Of a stretch of DNA of 25,082 nucleotides, positions 5,642 to 12,452 are shown in pieces. Source of the stretch: a virus; IMG/VR virus record IMGVR_UViG_3300023179_008141, positions 1-25,082 of that record; one strand, given 5' to 3'. Both the position numbers and the translations under genes were made by a program. The notes under the pieces are model-generated. The model did not search any database, was not told the origin of the DNA, and saw only the letters and a list, made by a program, of their open reading frames with translations. Positions within the stretch are counted from its first letter, which is position 1, and each line of letters starts with the position of its first letter.

Positions 5642-7699
5642 TTAGTTTGTTTTTACGCTGTCCTTTACAAACTTAATCTCGCAGGCGTCAGTCGTGCAGT
5701 ACCTCTCGCCGATCGCGTCCGCGGCCATTCCAGCGTAGACACCGGCAAGGTCGACAAGGAACAACTTGCTCACCGCGGCCGTATACTCGTCTTCAGTGAT
5801 CTGCGTGTACGGCATCTGTGGGTATGTCTCGTTGCCACTTGGCAAGAACGACACCGTCTTGAGCTGCCCGTCATACATGTGCAAAACGGTCCCAACGTGC
5901 TGAGCCTCTGTGTCACGGTCAAACGAGATGGTGACTGACACCGAGTTGTCAGACCAATGCCGCTGAGCCGTAGCGGCTAGCGACATTTTTTCGAAGATCG
6001 TGACGTCTTTCTCGGAGCGACGCGCTTCAGACTTGACTGGGAAGAAGACGACCGATGTTGAGTCCGGCGACTCCGAGGCTTGTTCAACCCGGTATCCGGC
6101 CATCTTGAAGAGAGGCAGCATCGGATCTTCATTCGAGAATCTAATAGCACGAAGGAAGAACTGTCCACCTGGTGTCCAGTGTACGCCTGGCGACTCACCC
6201 GCGAGTATCGATACCGTTCCCGACGGCTTTACCGTGGTCATCTTGATTGACTCACGGATGCCAAGCCACTCGGAGTAGACTGTGTCGTACCCCTTGACGG
6301 TCTCGTACCCCGCGTCCATCCAGTCACGCAGCGTTGGCAGGCCGTGGACATCAGCAAAGTTTGCGACTCCTGACATCGAGGTTCCGATCCTGCGGTTCCT
6401 CTGCATGATGGCGTTTGTCTCTTCCCAGTGTGTCGGAAGCAGCGTTACGGTCTTAGCGTACAAGTATGCAAACTTCAGCGTGCGCCTGTAGTCCTCGATA
6501 TCCGTGTGCCTGTTGAGGTATGTCTCGACAAGCGTGCAGCACTCGTATGACTCGAGCGACTGCTCGGCGCATGGGTTGTACCCAGCAACACGCCAATCTT
6601 TGTTGTTTACCGGATCCGCAAGCCGGCCATATTTACGGCTAACGTCAAGCCAAATAACACCGGGCTCTCCATTCAACGCAATGCCATCAATGATCTTTGA
6701 CAGGTTGGCTCCAACAGCTGCCTCAACTGAGTTGTTAGACATCCACCCCCACCCAGGCGACTTGGGATCATACGAGTTTCTTTCTGGAAACCTGGCAGGA
6801 TTTTTAAGGTCGAGAAACTCTTCATCATCAATACGGCCAAGTAGCAACTCGGCAGATCGCCTGACGTTGCCAGACACCACGCACACACCGATCAGGTTGC
6901 CGATGTCAGCGACGTCCCGCCGGGTAAGTTTTTGTCCAGCCCGGTCTGCAAAGATGCGGCGGATGTGCGTGTGCAACTTGAGCAGCGGTTCATGCCCCGC
7001 CGCAGTTCCACCAAATGTCTTGATTGGCGTCCCAGACGGACGGATCTTAGCATAGTCAAAGACAAGTTTTCGCTGCTCTGGACGCAGGTAGGAGTTGATC
7101 AGCATCGCGACTGATTCGACCCACCCCTCTCTTGTGTCAGGAATCTCGTACACAAATGGCTCGGTTGGCTCAGCCGGTTCGTAGATTGTAAAGTCTTTGT
7201 CAGCGCCTTTGTCGTCAAAGCCGACGCCGACGCCAAGCATCGACGCCTCCATCAAAAAGGCAAACGGCTTTGCCGGGTTAACTTTGGTCATCTCTCCAGT
7301 AGAGACAAACGCGCAATTTTGAAGAGCGGCCGAGTTTTTTAGCTCGTTTACAAGCGGTGTGCCCATGACCCATAGCCCGCGTCCCGGCGGTGTCCACTTG
7401 AGGTTGAACATGCGATCAAACGCCTCGCGCGCCGAAGCCTGCCCTTTTGCGTCATTCCACGGCAGACGGCTTGACCTGCAGTGGTCTTTTTGCAATGAAT
7501 ACATCCCGTTGATGACGCGCTCGCAGACGTCAACCCACGTCTCTTTTGTCCCGTCATCTTTAAGCCGTGAATACGTTCGCAAGAACGTGATCTCTCCGAC
7601 GCTGTTGCCTCCTGCGTCGCGGTATCCAAAAGGAGGCTGCTTGTCACGGTATGACGCGACAAATTCTTCGCTTAGCTTGAATGAAAACTGCACTGGCAT
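5642..7699 (-). CDS. nrdJ: Adenosylcobalamin-dependent (class II) ribonucleotide reductase, monomeric RTPR-like
   Basis: The protein has 685 residues and reduces ribonucleotides (triphosphates in the RTPR subgroup) to deoxyribonucleotides in the cytoplasm, using B12 as radical source. Catalytic positions match the Lactobacillus leichmannii-type enzyme: Cys129 (LQNCAFVST), Asn375/Cys377/Glu379 in NPCAEQ, and Cys388 (ECCTL) exactly 11 residues after Cys377. The C-terminal redox pair Cys668/Cys673 (YCTTDAC) has the expected spacing for thioredoxin-type re-reduction. KPSGTVSILAGESPG is a further family block. The start has GGAGAG 6 nt upstream of ATG. It follows the DUF3039 and Nei-like genes with 31 bp and 9 bp gaps. 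The role is dNTP supply for replication, and it depends on cobalamin from the host. Confidence 0.96.
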   Translation of the reverse strand: MPVQFSFKLSEEFVASYRDKQPPFGYRDAGGNSVGEITFLRTYSRLKDDGTKETWVDVCERVINGMYSLQKDHCRSSRLPWNDAKGQASAREAFDRMFNLKWTPPGRGLWVMGTPLVNELKNSAALQNCAFVSTGEMTKVNPAKPFAFLMEASMLGVGVGFDDKGADKDFTIYEPAEPTEPFVYEIPDTREGWVESVAMLINSYLRPEQRKLVFDYAKIRPSGTPIKTFGGTAAGHEPLLKLHTHIRRIFADRAGQKLTRRDVADIGNLIGVCVVSGNVRRSAELLLGRIDDEEFLDLKNPARFPERNSYDPKSPGWGWMSNNSVEAAVGANLSKIIDGIALNGEPGVIWLDVSRKYGRLADPVNNKDWRVAGYNPCAEQSLESYECCTLVETYLNRHTDIEDYRRTLKFAYLYAKTVTLLPTHWEETNAIMQRNRRIGTSMSGVANFADVHGLPTLRDWMDAGYETVKGYDTVYSEWLGIRESIKMTTVKPSGTVSILAGESPGVHWTPGGQFFLRAIRFSNEDPMLPLFKMAGYRVEQASESPDSTSVVFFPVKSEARRSEKDVTIFEKMSLAATAQRHWSDNSVSVTISFDRDTEAQHVGTVLHMYDGQLKTVSFLPSGNETYPQMPYTQITEDEYTAAVSKLFLVDLAGVYAGMAADAIGERYCTTDACEIKFVKDSVKTN

Positions 7700-7730
7700 A
7701 GACTCTCCACTAGTTGCGGCTGGAAGGTCT

Positions 7731-7952
7731 CTATCTTACTATTTGTTCGTAGATCTCAGCGCATTCTGGGCACACAGGGTACTTTGATCCGTCACGCGAC
7801 GGTACCCATATTTTGCCGCAGAGAGCCATGATCGGGACGCCGTTTACAAACGCTTCCATGATGTCGTTTTCATCGGCGTAGTGAGCGAAGAGGTCGTGGT
7901 CTCCGTTGGTCGTATCGACCGTGATCTCTTTTTTTGTATCACTAGATGACAT
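7731..7952 (-). CDS. DUF3039-type small protein
   Basis: The protein has 73 residues. The core GVPIMALCGKIWVPSRDGSK followed by YPVCPECAEIYEQ matches, from memory, the actinobacterial DUF3039 family, in which a CGK-W-P-RD segment precedes a CxxC pair. The biochemical role is unknown; the three Cys suggest metal binding. It sits between the Nei-like glycosylase (9 bp upstream) and the reductase, which suggests a link to nucleotide metabolism or DNA repair. Presence of this family is one of the best host clues in the window. Confidence 0.85.
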   Translation of the reverse strand: MSSSDTKKEITVDTTNGDHDLFAHYADENDIMEAFVNGVPIMALCGKIWVPSRDGSKYPVCPECAEIYEQIVR

Positions 7953-7961
7953 GAGGCTACA

Positions 7962-8750
7962 CTAACTCTGGCAGCTTGGGCACCAATATAGCGTTCGCCC
8001 AGCTAGTGGAGCTTGCTGAACTCTCGACCGGCAGATTCGGCAACTCTCTTCACTGCGCTTATACACATATGAAAAATGCGCGCAGCCGTGCAGCCTCACC
8101 TCGTCACCGTACAGGTGGTTTTTTGCCACGGTGCGGATCTTCCCGTCGCGGGACCCGTCGCGCAGCAGGGCGCGAGACAGGTCCCAGATCTCTGAGAACT
8201 CGGCCTCAGTCGTCTCTTTGCCGGGAGTGAACGGCATTGTCTTTGTCATAAACAAGATCTCAGCCCTATAGACGTTTCCGATCCCAGCGATGACCGACTG
8301 GTCCATCACCAGCGCCGCGATAGGCTTGCTGCTTTTTTTGAGCTTCACCCACGCACGATCAGGGTCTGAGTCAGCGTGTATCGGGTCCGGCCCAAGTGAC
8401 AGCTTCTTGTCTTCAACCTGTTCGTCGGTCCAGAGCTGGCACGCTGTCGGCGCGATGAGGTTTGCCGCCGTACCGTTGCCCTCAATCCGCATGCGCGTCG
8501 ACTCAGTCGCCGGGTCACCGTCAAAGTAGAGCCAGCCGTAAAGCCCGAGGTGGATGTGCACGTTCTTGTCGTCACCAAAGTGCAAGAACAGGTGCTTGCC
8601 GTGCGCCGTCACGCTTTCAAGTGTCTTGTCGTTCAGCGCGTCTGCCTCGGCTTGAAAGCGCCCCTGCGGCGACGCGACCTTCACCTTCTCACCGACAAGC
8701 GTCTCCTCAAAGACGTTGGCTAGGTGCCGTATACTGTGTCCTTCTGGCAT
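7962..8750 (-). CDS. Fpg/Nei family DNA glycosylase / AP lyase
   Basis: The protein has 262 residues and begins MPEGHS, so Pro2 (the Schiff-base nucleophile after Met removal) and Glu3 are present. The beta-hairpin Lys is in THGKHLFLHF-like context (AHGKHLFLH, about residue 53). The H2TH region is about 150-167 (SVIAGIGNVYRAEILF). The C-terminal zinc finger uses Cys237, Cys240, Cys257 and Cys260, with the family Arg252 (GRTLYWC). The family removes oxidised bases and nicks the abasic site. The MPEGHS-type start resembles actinobacterial endonuclease VIII-like proteins more than Fpg. It is first in the minus-strand cluster leading into the reductase. TAGGATACT just upstream of the ATG may be its -10 region. 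Confidence 0.94.
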   Translation of the reverse strand: MPEGHSIRHLANVFEETLVGEKVKVASPQGRFQAEADALNDKTLESVTAHGKHLFLHFGDDKNVHIHLGLYGWLYFDGDPATESTRMRIEGNGTAANLIAPTACQLWTDEQVEDKKLSLGPDPIHADSDPDRAWVKLKKSSKPIAALVMDQSVIAGIGNVYRAEILFMTKTMPFTPGKETTEAEFSEIWDLSRALLRDGSRDGKIRTVAKNHLYGDEVRLHGCAHFSYVYKRSEESCRICRSRVQQAPLAGRTLYWCPSCQS

Positions 8751-8904
8751 GCGTCTCTAGTATCCTATCCTCCCTCCGCCTCCTCCGCTAGGAAGATGAA
8801 GACAATAGCCGCCGCTGAAAAACTCGGCTTTCGCGCCTCGCTCGTCGATTTAAGATCTTTGAAGCACACGCCACGAGTACTTAAGACTGGACGGACCTCT
8901 TTCT
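8751..8904. promoter_or_regulatory. Divergent intergenic region between Nei-like gene and lysis cassette
   Basis: For the plus strand, TTGAAG (8859-8864), 17 bp, TAAGAC (8882-8887) is a weak but well-spaced promoter for the lysis genes, giving a leader of about 10 nt. For the minus strand, TAGGATACT lies 8-16 nt before the glycosylase ATG. An ORF from ATG 8796 runs through here and into the holin in another frame; it is not called as a gene. Confidence 0.35.
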
Positions 8905-9183
8905 ATGGCACAGATCAAAAACATCATCCTGCGGATCGTCGCGACGTTCGCGGCGTCGGGCCTCGGCGTCATCGGCGCCGGGACGATCGCTGGAGTTCCG
9001 CTCTGGCAGGCGATCTTCATGGCGGGCATCGGCGGAGTCGCGACGGTCGTCGAGGGGCTGTCTCGTGCGTTCTTGAACGACGGCAAGCTTAGCCTCGATG
9101 AGATCAACGCGGTGTTTGATAAGGTCGGCAAGCAGAAGCACGATGACGCAGCCTCAACGCAAGAAGAGGCTCCGGCGCAATGA
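8905..9183 (+). CDS. Holin-like membrane protein
   Basis: The protein has 92 residues. Two hydrophobic segments, about 8-30 (IVATFAASGLGVIGAGTIAG) and about 32-50 (PLWQAIFMAGIGGVATVV), precede a soluble tail with DGKLSLDEINAVFDKVGKQ, an arrangement seen in r1t-type and related holins of actinobacteriophages. A holin forms membrane lesions that release or activate the endolysin and sets lysis timing. It is first in the cassette, upstream of the M15 endolysin. Its stop overlaps the next start (ATGA). Confidence 0.8.
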   Translation: MAQIKNIILRIVATFAASGLGVIGAGTIAGVPLWQAIFMAGIGGVATVVEGLSRAFLNDGKLSLDEINAVFDKVGKQKHDDAASTQEEAPAQ

Positions 9184-9371
9184 GGCTTGCGGCTCTTCTC
9201 GCATTTGCGCTCGCGCTGTCGAGCTGCGGCTACCAGGGAAGCTACCGCTATGAGTGCCAAGATCCGGCAAACTGGGAGGTGCCGGAGTGCAACCCGCCGC
9301 TCTGCAAGGTCGACGGAGCGTGCTCAAAAGACCTAATCGGCTTTGATCCAGAGGAGGACTCGCAGCCATGA
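9180..9371 (+). CDS. Small lipoprotein of the lysis cassette
   Basis: The protein has 63 residues. A short signal peptide ends in a lipobox (LALSSC, Cys at about residue 16). The mature part is small and Cys-rich: GYQGSYRYECQDPANW, then ECNPPLCKVDGACSKDLIG. The YECQDP-NW and CKVDG-C pattern resembles small lipoproteins I recall from marine phage genomes, but I cannot confirm this here. It starts in an ATGA overlap with the holin and ends in one with the next gene. In Gram-negative phages such a protein would suggest an outer-membrane spanin; in an actinobacterial host it could act at the outer face of the membrane. Confidence 0.75.
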   Translation: MRLAALLAFALALSSCGYQGSYRYECQDPANWEVPECNPPLCKVDGACSKDLIGFDPEEDSQP

Positions 9372-9661
9372 ACAAGCGCTACACGGCCGAAGAACTTGAC
9401 GCACGACTTAAGTTTGTCGTTGGGTGCATCCTCGGCGGAGTCCTGACGATCACAACGATCGGCGTCTTGTACGCACTTGTCTTTGTGGCCCAGCCAATCG
9501 GCGCACAGGCCGAGAACGACAAGATGTTCTTTGGCGTGCTCTCGTCCATCGCGACATTCATCACCGGGACGCTCGCTGGCCTGATGATCTCGACCGGCCG
9601 CAACAAGGAAGAAGAACCAAGTGACAACTCACAACCCCAAACACAGGAAGAAAGCGAGTAA
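9368..9661 (+). CDS. Two-TM membrane protein of the lysis cassette
   Basis: The protein has 97 residues and begins MNKRYTAEELDARLKF. It has two hydrophobic helices, about 16-40 (VVGCILGGVLTITTIGVLYA) and about 56-75 (VLSSIATFITGTLAGLMIS), and a charged, Gln/Glu-rich cytoplasmic tail. Topology is compatible with a second holin, antiholin or pinholin. The ATG overlaps the lipoprotein stop (ATGA), and the stop is 6 bp before the endolysin. Its position between holin and endolysin supports a lysis role; the exact function is not known. Confidence 0.75.
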   Translation: MNKRYTAEELDARLKFVVGCILGGVLTITTIGVLYALVFVAQPIGAQAENDKMFFGVLSSIATFITGTLAGLMISTGRNKEEEPSDNSQPQTQEESE

Positions 9662-9667
9662 TAAGTC

Positions 9668-10501
9668 ATGGCTAGCAAGGTCGAGTGGGACTACATCGTA
9701 AAGGTCACTGCGCCAAAGGACCTCACGGGCGTCAAGCCCGGGCAGCTTCCAGACAGCCTCTTGCGCCCGATCCCAGGCGGCGGTAAGCTGCACTGGCTCG
9801 CCGCACAGGCCTGGCTCGCGATGGTCGCCAAGGCGAAGGCTGACGGCATCGAGCTGAAGCCAGTCTCGGCTGGCGACACCTACCGCGACTACGAGAGCCA
9901 GAAGCGCGGCTTTCTGTCGCGCTACACGACGACGCCGATCGCTGGCGCATCGACACGGACATTCGAGGGCCAGAAGTGGTACCTCAAGAAGGGCAACGCG
10001 CCGATGGCCGCCCCTGGCTCAAGCAACCACAACCTCGGCATTGCTGTCGACGTGCACACGGCCGCCGAGGCAAAGCGCCTCAAGTGGCTGGTCGCAAACG
10101 TCAAGGACTTCGGTTTCTCGTGGGAGGTCGTGCCGCAGGAGCCGTGGCACCTCCGCTACGTCACAGGCGACAACGTCCCCGCCGCCGTGCAAGAGTGGGT
10201 GGCCGCTAACGGCGCGCCTGCCGCCGCTCCAGCGGCAAAGAAGGCCGCTCCTGCACCGGCACCGGCGCAAGATGCTCCAAAAGACGACGGTGGCGACCTC
10301 AACCCCGGAGACAGCGGCCCGCGAGTCGCGGCGCTTCAGGCGGCGCTCAAGGAGAAAGGCCACTACCAAGGAGACGCAAGCGGGCAGTTTGACGACGCGA
10401 CCGGGGAGGCCGTCAAGGCGTTCAAGGCCGCTAACGGGCTCGCGGCGGACACCAAGGCGGGCGGAAAGGTACTTGACCTGCTCGGAGTGCCGAAGGCATG
10501 A
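9668..10501 (+). CDS. Endolysin: M15 D,D-carboxypeptidase/endopeptidase plus peptidoglycan-binding domain
   Basis: The protein has 277 residues. The N-terminal M15 (VanY/DacY-like) zinc peptidase shows Arg73 (TYRDYESQ), His121 and Asp128 (SNHNLGIAVDV), Glu158 and His161 (EPWHLRY). An Ala/Pro/Lys linker (about 180-207) leads to a C-terminal PG_binding_1 domain (about 212-274; LNPGDSGPRVAALQAALKEKG, then GQFDDATGEAVKAFKAANGL). It cleaves peptide cross-links in peptidoglycan. There is no signal peptide, so export depends on the holin. Its stop overlaps the next ATG by 4 nt. Confidence 0.93.
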   Translation: MASKVEWDYIVKVTAPKDLTGVKPGQLPDSLLRPIPGGGKLHWLAAQAWLAMVAKAKADGIELKPVSAGDTYRDYESQKRGFLSRYTTTPIAGASTRTFEGQKWYLKKGNAPMAAPGSSNHNLGIAVDVHTAAEAKRLKWLVANVKDFGFSWEVVPQEPWHLRYVTGDNVPAAVQEWVAANGAPAAAPAAKKAAPAPAPAQDAPKDDGGDLNPGDSGPRVAALQAALKEKGHYQGDASGQFDDATGEAVKAFKAANGLAADTKAGGKVLDLLGVPKA

Positions 10502-10785
10502 TCGAGGTCGCCGTTGCGTTGATCGGCGCGGTTGCCGTAGTAGCCGTCGGCTACCTCGAGCACGGTCGCCGCGCCAACAACGCGCGGTGGGAGCAGAACT
10601 CAGTAGAGCACGGCCACGTCGTTGACAAGATCGAGACGATCGGCCGCTCATTAGGCATCTCGATTGACCGAGTCGAGGAGACAGCTCTCAGGACCGAGCA
10701 CAAGCTAGACCAGCATCTCAACGACCACCTCACAGGAAAGCTACACAATGGGCAAAAAGAAAAGCGGCGGCAGCGGATCCGGTAA
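10498..10785 (+). CDS. Small membrane-anchored helical protein
   Basis: The protein has 95 residues. One N-terminal hydrophobic segment (MIEVAVALIGAVAVVAVGYL) precedes a hydrophilic, probably coiled-coil region (WEQNSVEHGHVVDKIETIG, then SIDRVEETALRTEHKLDQHL). The C-terminal part, overlapping the next gene in another frame, is basic. A single TM with a coiled coil just after the endolysin resembles accessory lysis proteins of actinobacteriophages. The ATG overlaps the endolysin stop. Confidence 0.7.
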   Translation: MIEVAVALIGAVAVVAVGYLEHGRRANNARWEQNSVEHGHVVDKIETIGRSLGISIDRVEETALRTEHKLDQHLNDHLTGKLHNGQKEKRRQRIR

Positions 10786-10942
10786 GTCAGCGCAGCAACG
10801 CGAGCGCTGGAACTACATCGAGAAAAAGATGGAGGTTGTACCCGGCACCAAGGCCGGCAAGAAGCGCACCCGTCTGCCGGTAGGCCACCCGCTGCGGACG
10901 CACGACCTGCACGGCCCAGCGGGGAAGAAAAAGTCCGACTAA
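10748..10942 (+). CDS. Small basic protein, 64 aa
   Basis: The protein has 64 residues rich in Lys, Gly and Arg: MGKKKSGGSGSGKSAQQRER, WNYIEKKMEVVPGTKAGKKR, then PVGHPLRTHDLHG. It overlaps the previous gene by 38 bp in another frame, with AGGAAAG just upstream of the ATG. It could be nucleic-acid binding or a basic peptide of the virion. No family was recognised. Its TAA stop shares four bases with the stop of the convergent lysozyme-like gene. Confidence 0.65.
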   Translation: MGKKKSGGSGSGKSAQQRERWNYIEKKMEVVPGTKAGKKRTRLPVGHPLRTHDLHGPAGKKKSD

Positions 10943-11562
10943 GGCTTACGCTTTGAGCACCTGGACTTGTCCCAAGTGCACGGCTCCCAAGGCCCCCAGC
11001 CAGATTCGTCATACAGCAACTTGCCAGCTTTGAGGTTAGTCAGCGGGTCAAGCAGCGGATCTTGCTCGCAGATCGCCATCTCACGGCAGATCAGCGCCCA
11101 CTTATTTCTGCCGGTGTCATAGTTGACTCCGTTGATTTGAAGCAGCCCCGTGTCCGACCTGTGGTTCCACTCGGTCACCCGAGTGACGTTGCAGTTTTTG
11201 TCGACCGCGTCTCCGCCTTTTCGATTCGGGCAACCGCCGGACTCGCGCAGGATGATCTGGCCAAGCTTAGGCCACGTCTCTTCAGGCCAACCCGCCTCGG
11301 CGGCCAGCGCAGGCAGCCAGCTGATGTCGCCGTGCCGAAACACGGTCCCGTCGACCTTCAGCACACCCACCTTCCTTGCCTTTCTCTCTGCCTCTCTTTC
11401 GTCCGCCTCTACTAAGGCAACCTTAGCCGCCGTGGCTTCTTGACGTATAACTTCTGCAGATTGTACAACAGGGGCTGGGACGTATCCCACCTCGCTTGCC
11501 ATGACGACGTTTGTCCCGGTGATCGTGCCAAAGAGACATAAAAGCATAGCCATCTTGTTCAT
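10939..11562 (-). CDS. Secreted lysozyme/transglycosylase-like protein
   Basis: The protein has 207 residues. A signal-like N-terminus (MNKMAMLLCLFGTITG) is followed by an Ala/Glu/Arg helical region (about 35-65) and a lysozyme-like domain: catalytic Glu107 in IILRESGG, the SDTGLLQING block at 136-145, and DPLTNLKAGKLLYDESGWGP near the end. Six Cys after residue 110 could form disulfides outside the cytoplasm. AAGGAG lies 11 nt upstream of the ATG. The product probably cuts peptidoglycan glycan strands during entry or release. It is transcribed against the lysis cassette, so timing may differ. Confidence 0.85.
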   Translation of the reverse strand: MNKMAMLLCLFGTITGTNVVMASEVGYVPAPVVQSAEVIRQEATAAKVALVEADEREAERKARKVGVLKVDGTVFRHGDISWLPALAAEAGWPEETWPKLGQIILRESGGCPNRKGGDAVDKNCNVTRVTEWNHRSDTGLLQINGVNYDTGRNKWALICREMAICEQDPLLDPLTNLKAGKLLYDESGWGPWEPCTWDKSRCSKRKP

Positions 11563-11581
11563 GTGTGTGGACGCTCCTTAG

Positions 11582-11608
11582 TTGATATGTTCAGGGGCTG
11601 TCTTGCAA
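11582..11608 (-). promoter_or_regulatory. Possible promoter of the lysozyme-like gene
   Basis: Minus-strand TTGCAA (11608-11603), 15 bp, TATCAA (11587-11582), followed by AAGGAG and then the ATG at 11562. The match is moderate. Confidence 0.35.
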
Positions 11609-11702
11609 CTGGATCCATCCTACACGCGCGAATCGCAAAATGGTTACGCTTGGATTACAAAAGTACCCCTCATTCCGTTACGGAGCAACAAAAAGAAGCG
11701 TA

Positions 11703-11770
11703 GAGCAAAAATGCTCGCGAGCGTGGTTAACAATTAGTTGACATAGGTTAGGTTAGGTTCACGGTAGTAT
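11703..11770 (+). promoter_or_regulatory. Promoter and palindromic region of the nucleotidyltransferase gene
   Basis: TAGTAT (11765-11770) ends 6 nt before ATG 11777, the same spacing as at 1976 and 17434, so the mRNA is probably leaderless. TTGACA is at 11738-11743 (21-bp spacer). Upstream are GCTCGCGAGC (11713-11722, perfect palindrome) and GTTAAC/GTTGAC (11726-11742, imperfect palindrome overlapping the -35). The spacer holds three tandem TAGGT units (11744-11758). Confidence 0.45.
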
Positions 11771-11776
11771 TTGCGC

Positions 11777-12415
11777 ATGACGCGAGCGATTATCGCCGCG
11801 GCCGGAGAATCTTTACGCTGGCAAGGCTACCGCGGCACGCCAAAGCACCTCACGGCTGTCAGCGGCGAGGTCTTGTTGCACCGGACGTGCAGGCAACTCA
11901 CGCGCTACACAGATGACATCGTTGTCGTCGGACGCGACGAGCGATACGCGGTTCCCGGCACGCAGCTCTACCACCCACACAACGACCCAGCCTGGCTCGA
12001 CCTCGGCAAGGTCCTCTCATCACGCGAACTTTGGGCAACCGCTGAAAGAACGGTCCTCCTGTTTGGTGACGTGTACTTCACCGACAATGCTGTCGCTCAA
12101 GTCATGTCGTCGACAAAAGACTGGGTCTTCTTCCTCCGCCCCGGCCACTCGAGCGTTCACACCGGACGTCCCGAGGTGTTCGGCCTCGCGTTTGACCCGT
12201 CTGCCCACGCACTGCTTGACTCGAGGCTAGAGCTGCTTGTTAAGCACAAGGTCGCCCAGTCGCGTGGAGGTTGGTGCCTGTACCGGGACATGATCCGCCC
12301 GTCGTACGGAGATAGCTTCCGCAATGACCGGCATGTCAAGATTGACGACCTCACGACAGACCTTGACTACCCAAGTGATCTTGACTCGCTCGAGGCTGCT
12401 CTCGGCGTCTTTTAG
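11777..12415 (+). CDS. Nucleotidyltransferase (NTP_transferase/MobA-GlmU-like fold)
   Basis: The protein has 212 residues from ATG 11777. A TTG two codons upstream is not preferred because it would lie upstream of the expected transcription start. The N-terminal AIIAAAGESLRWQGYRGTPKHL is the signature loop of nucleotidyltransferases that join an NTP to a sugar-phosphate or similar acceptor. LLFGDVYFTD supplies the metal-binding Asp-x-Tyr region, and DLDYPSDLDSL near the end matches the second Asp motif. No second domain is present. It stands alone, without sugar-pathway neighbours. Activating a sugar for modifying the Thr-rich or GPT-rich proteins is possible but unproven. Confidence 0.82.
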   Translation: MTRAIIAAAGESLRWQGYRGTPKHLTAVSGEVLLHRTCRQLTRYTDDIVVVGRDERYAVPGTQLYHPHNDPAWLDLGKVLSSRELWATAERTVLLFGDVYFTDNAVAQVMSSTKDWVFFLRPGHSSVHTGRPEVFGLAFDPSAHALLDSRLELLVKHKVAQSRGGWCLYRDMIRPSYGDSFRNDRHVKIDDLTTDLDYPSDLDSLEAALGVF

Positions 12416-12452
12416 TGCTTTCTTAGTCGCCGCGGGAAAGAGGGTTTTTCCG

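Noticed and set aside
10019-10651. 210-residue minus-strand frame
   Set aside because: Shadow of the M15 endolysin; Arg/Ser-rich and without motifs.
11771-11776. TTG start for the nucleotidyltransferase
   Set aside because: It lies between the -10 box and the expected transcription start; ATG 11777 fits the leaderless spacing and the usual family N-terminus.
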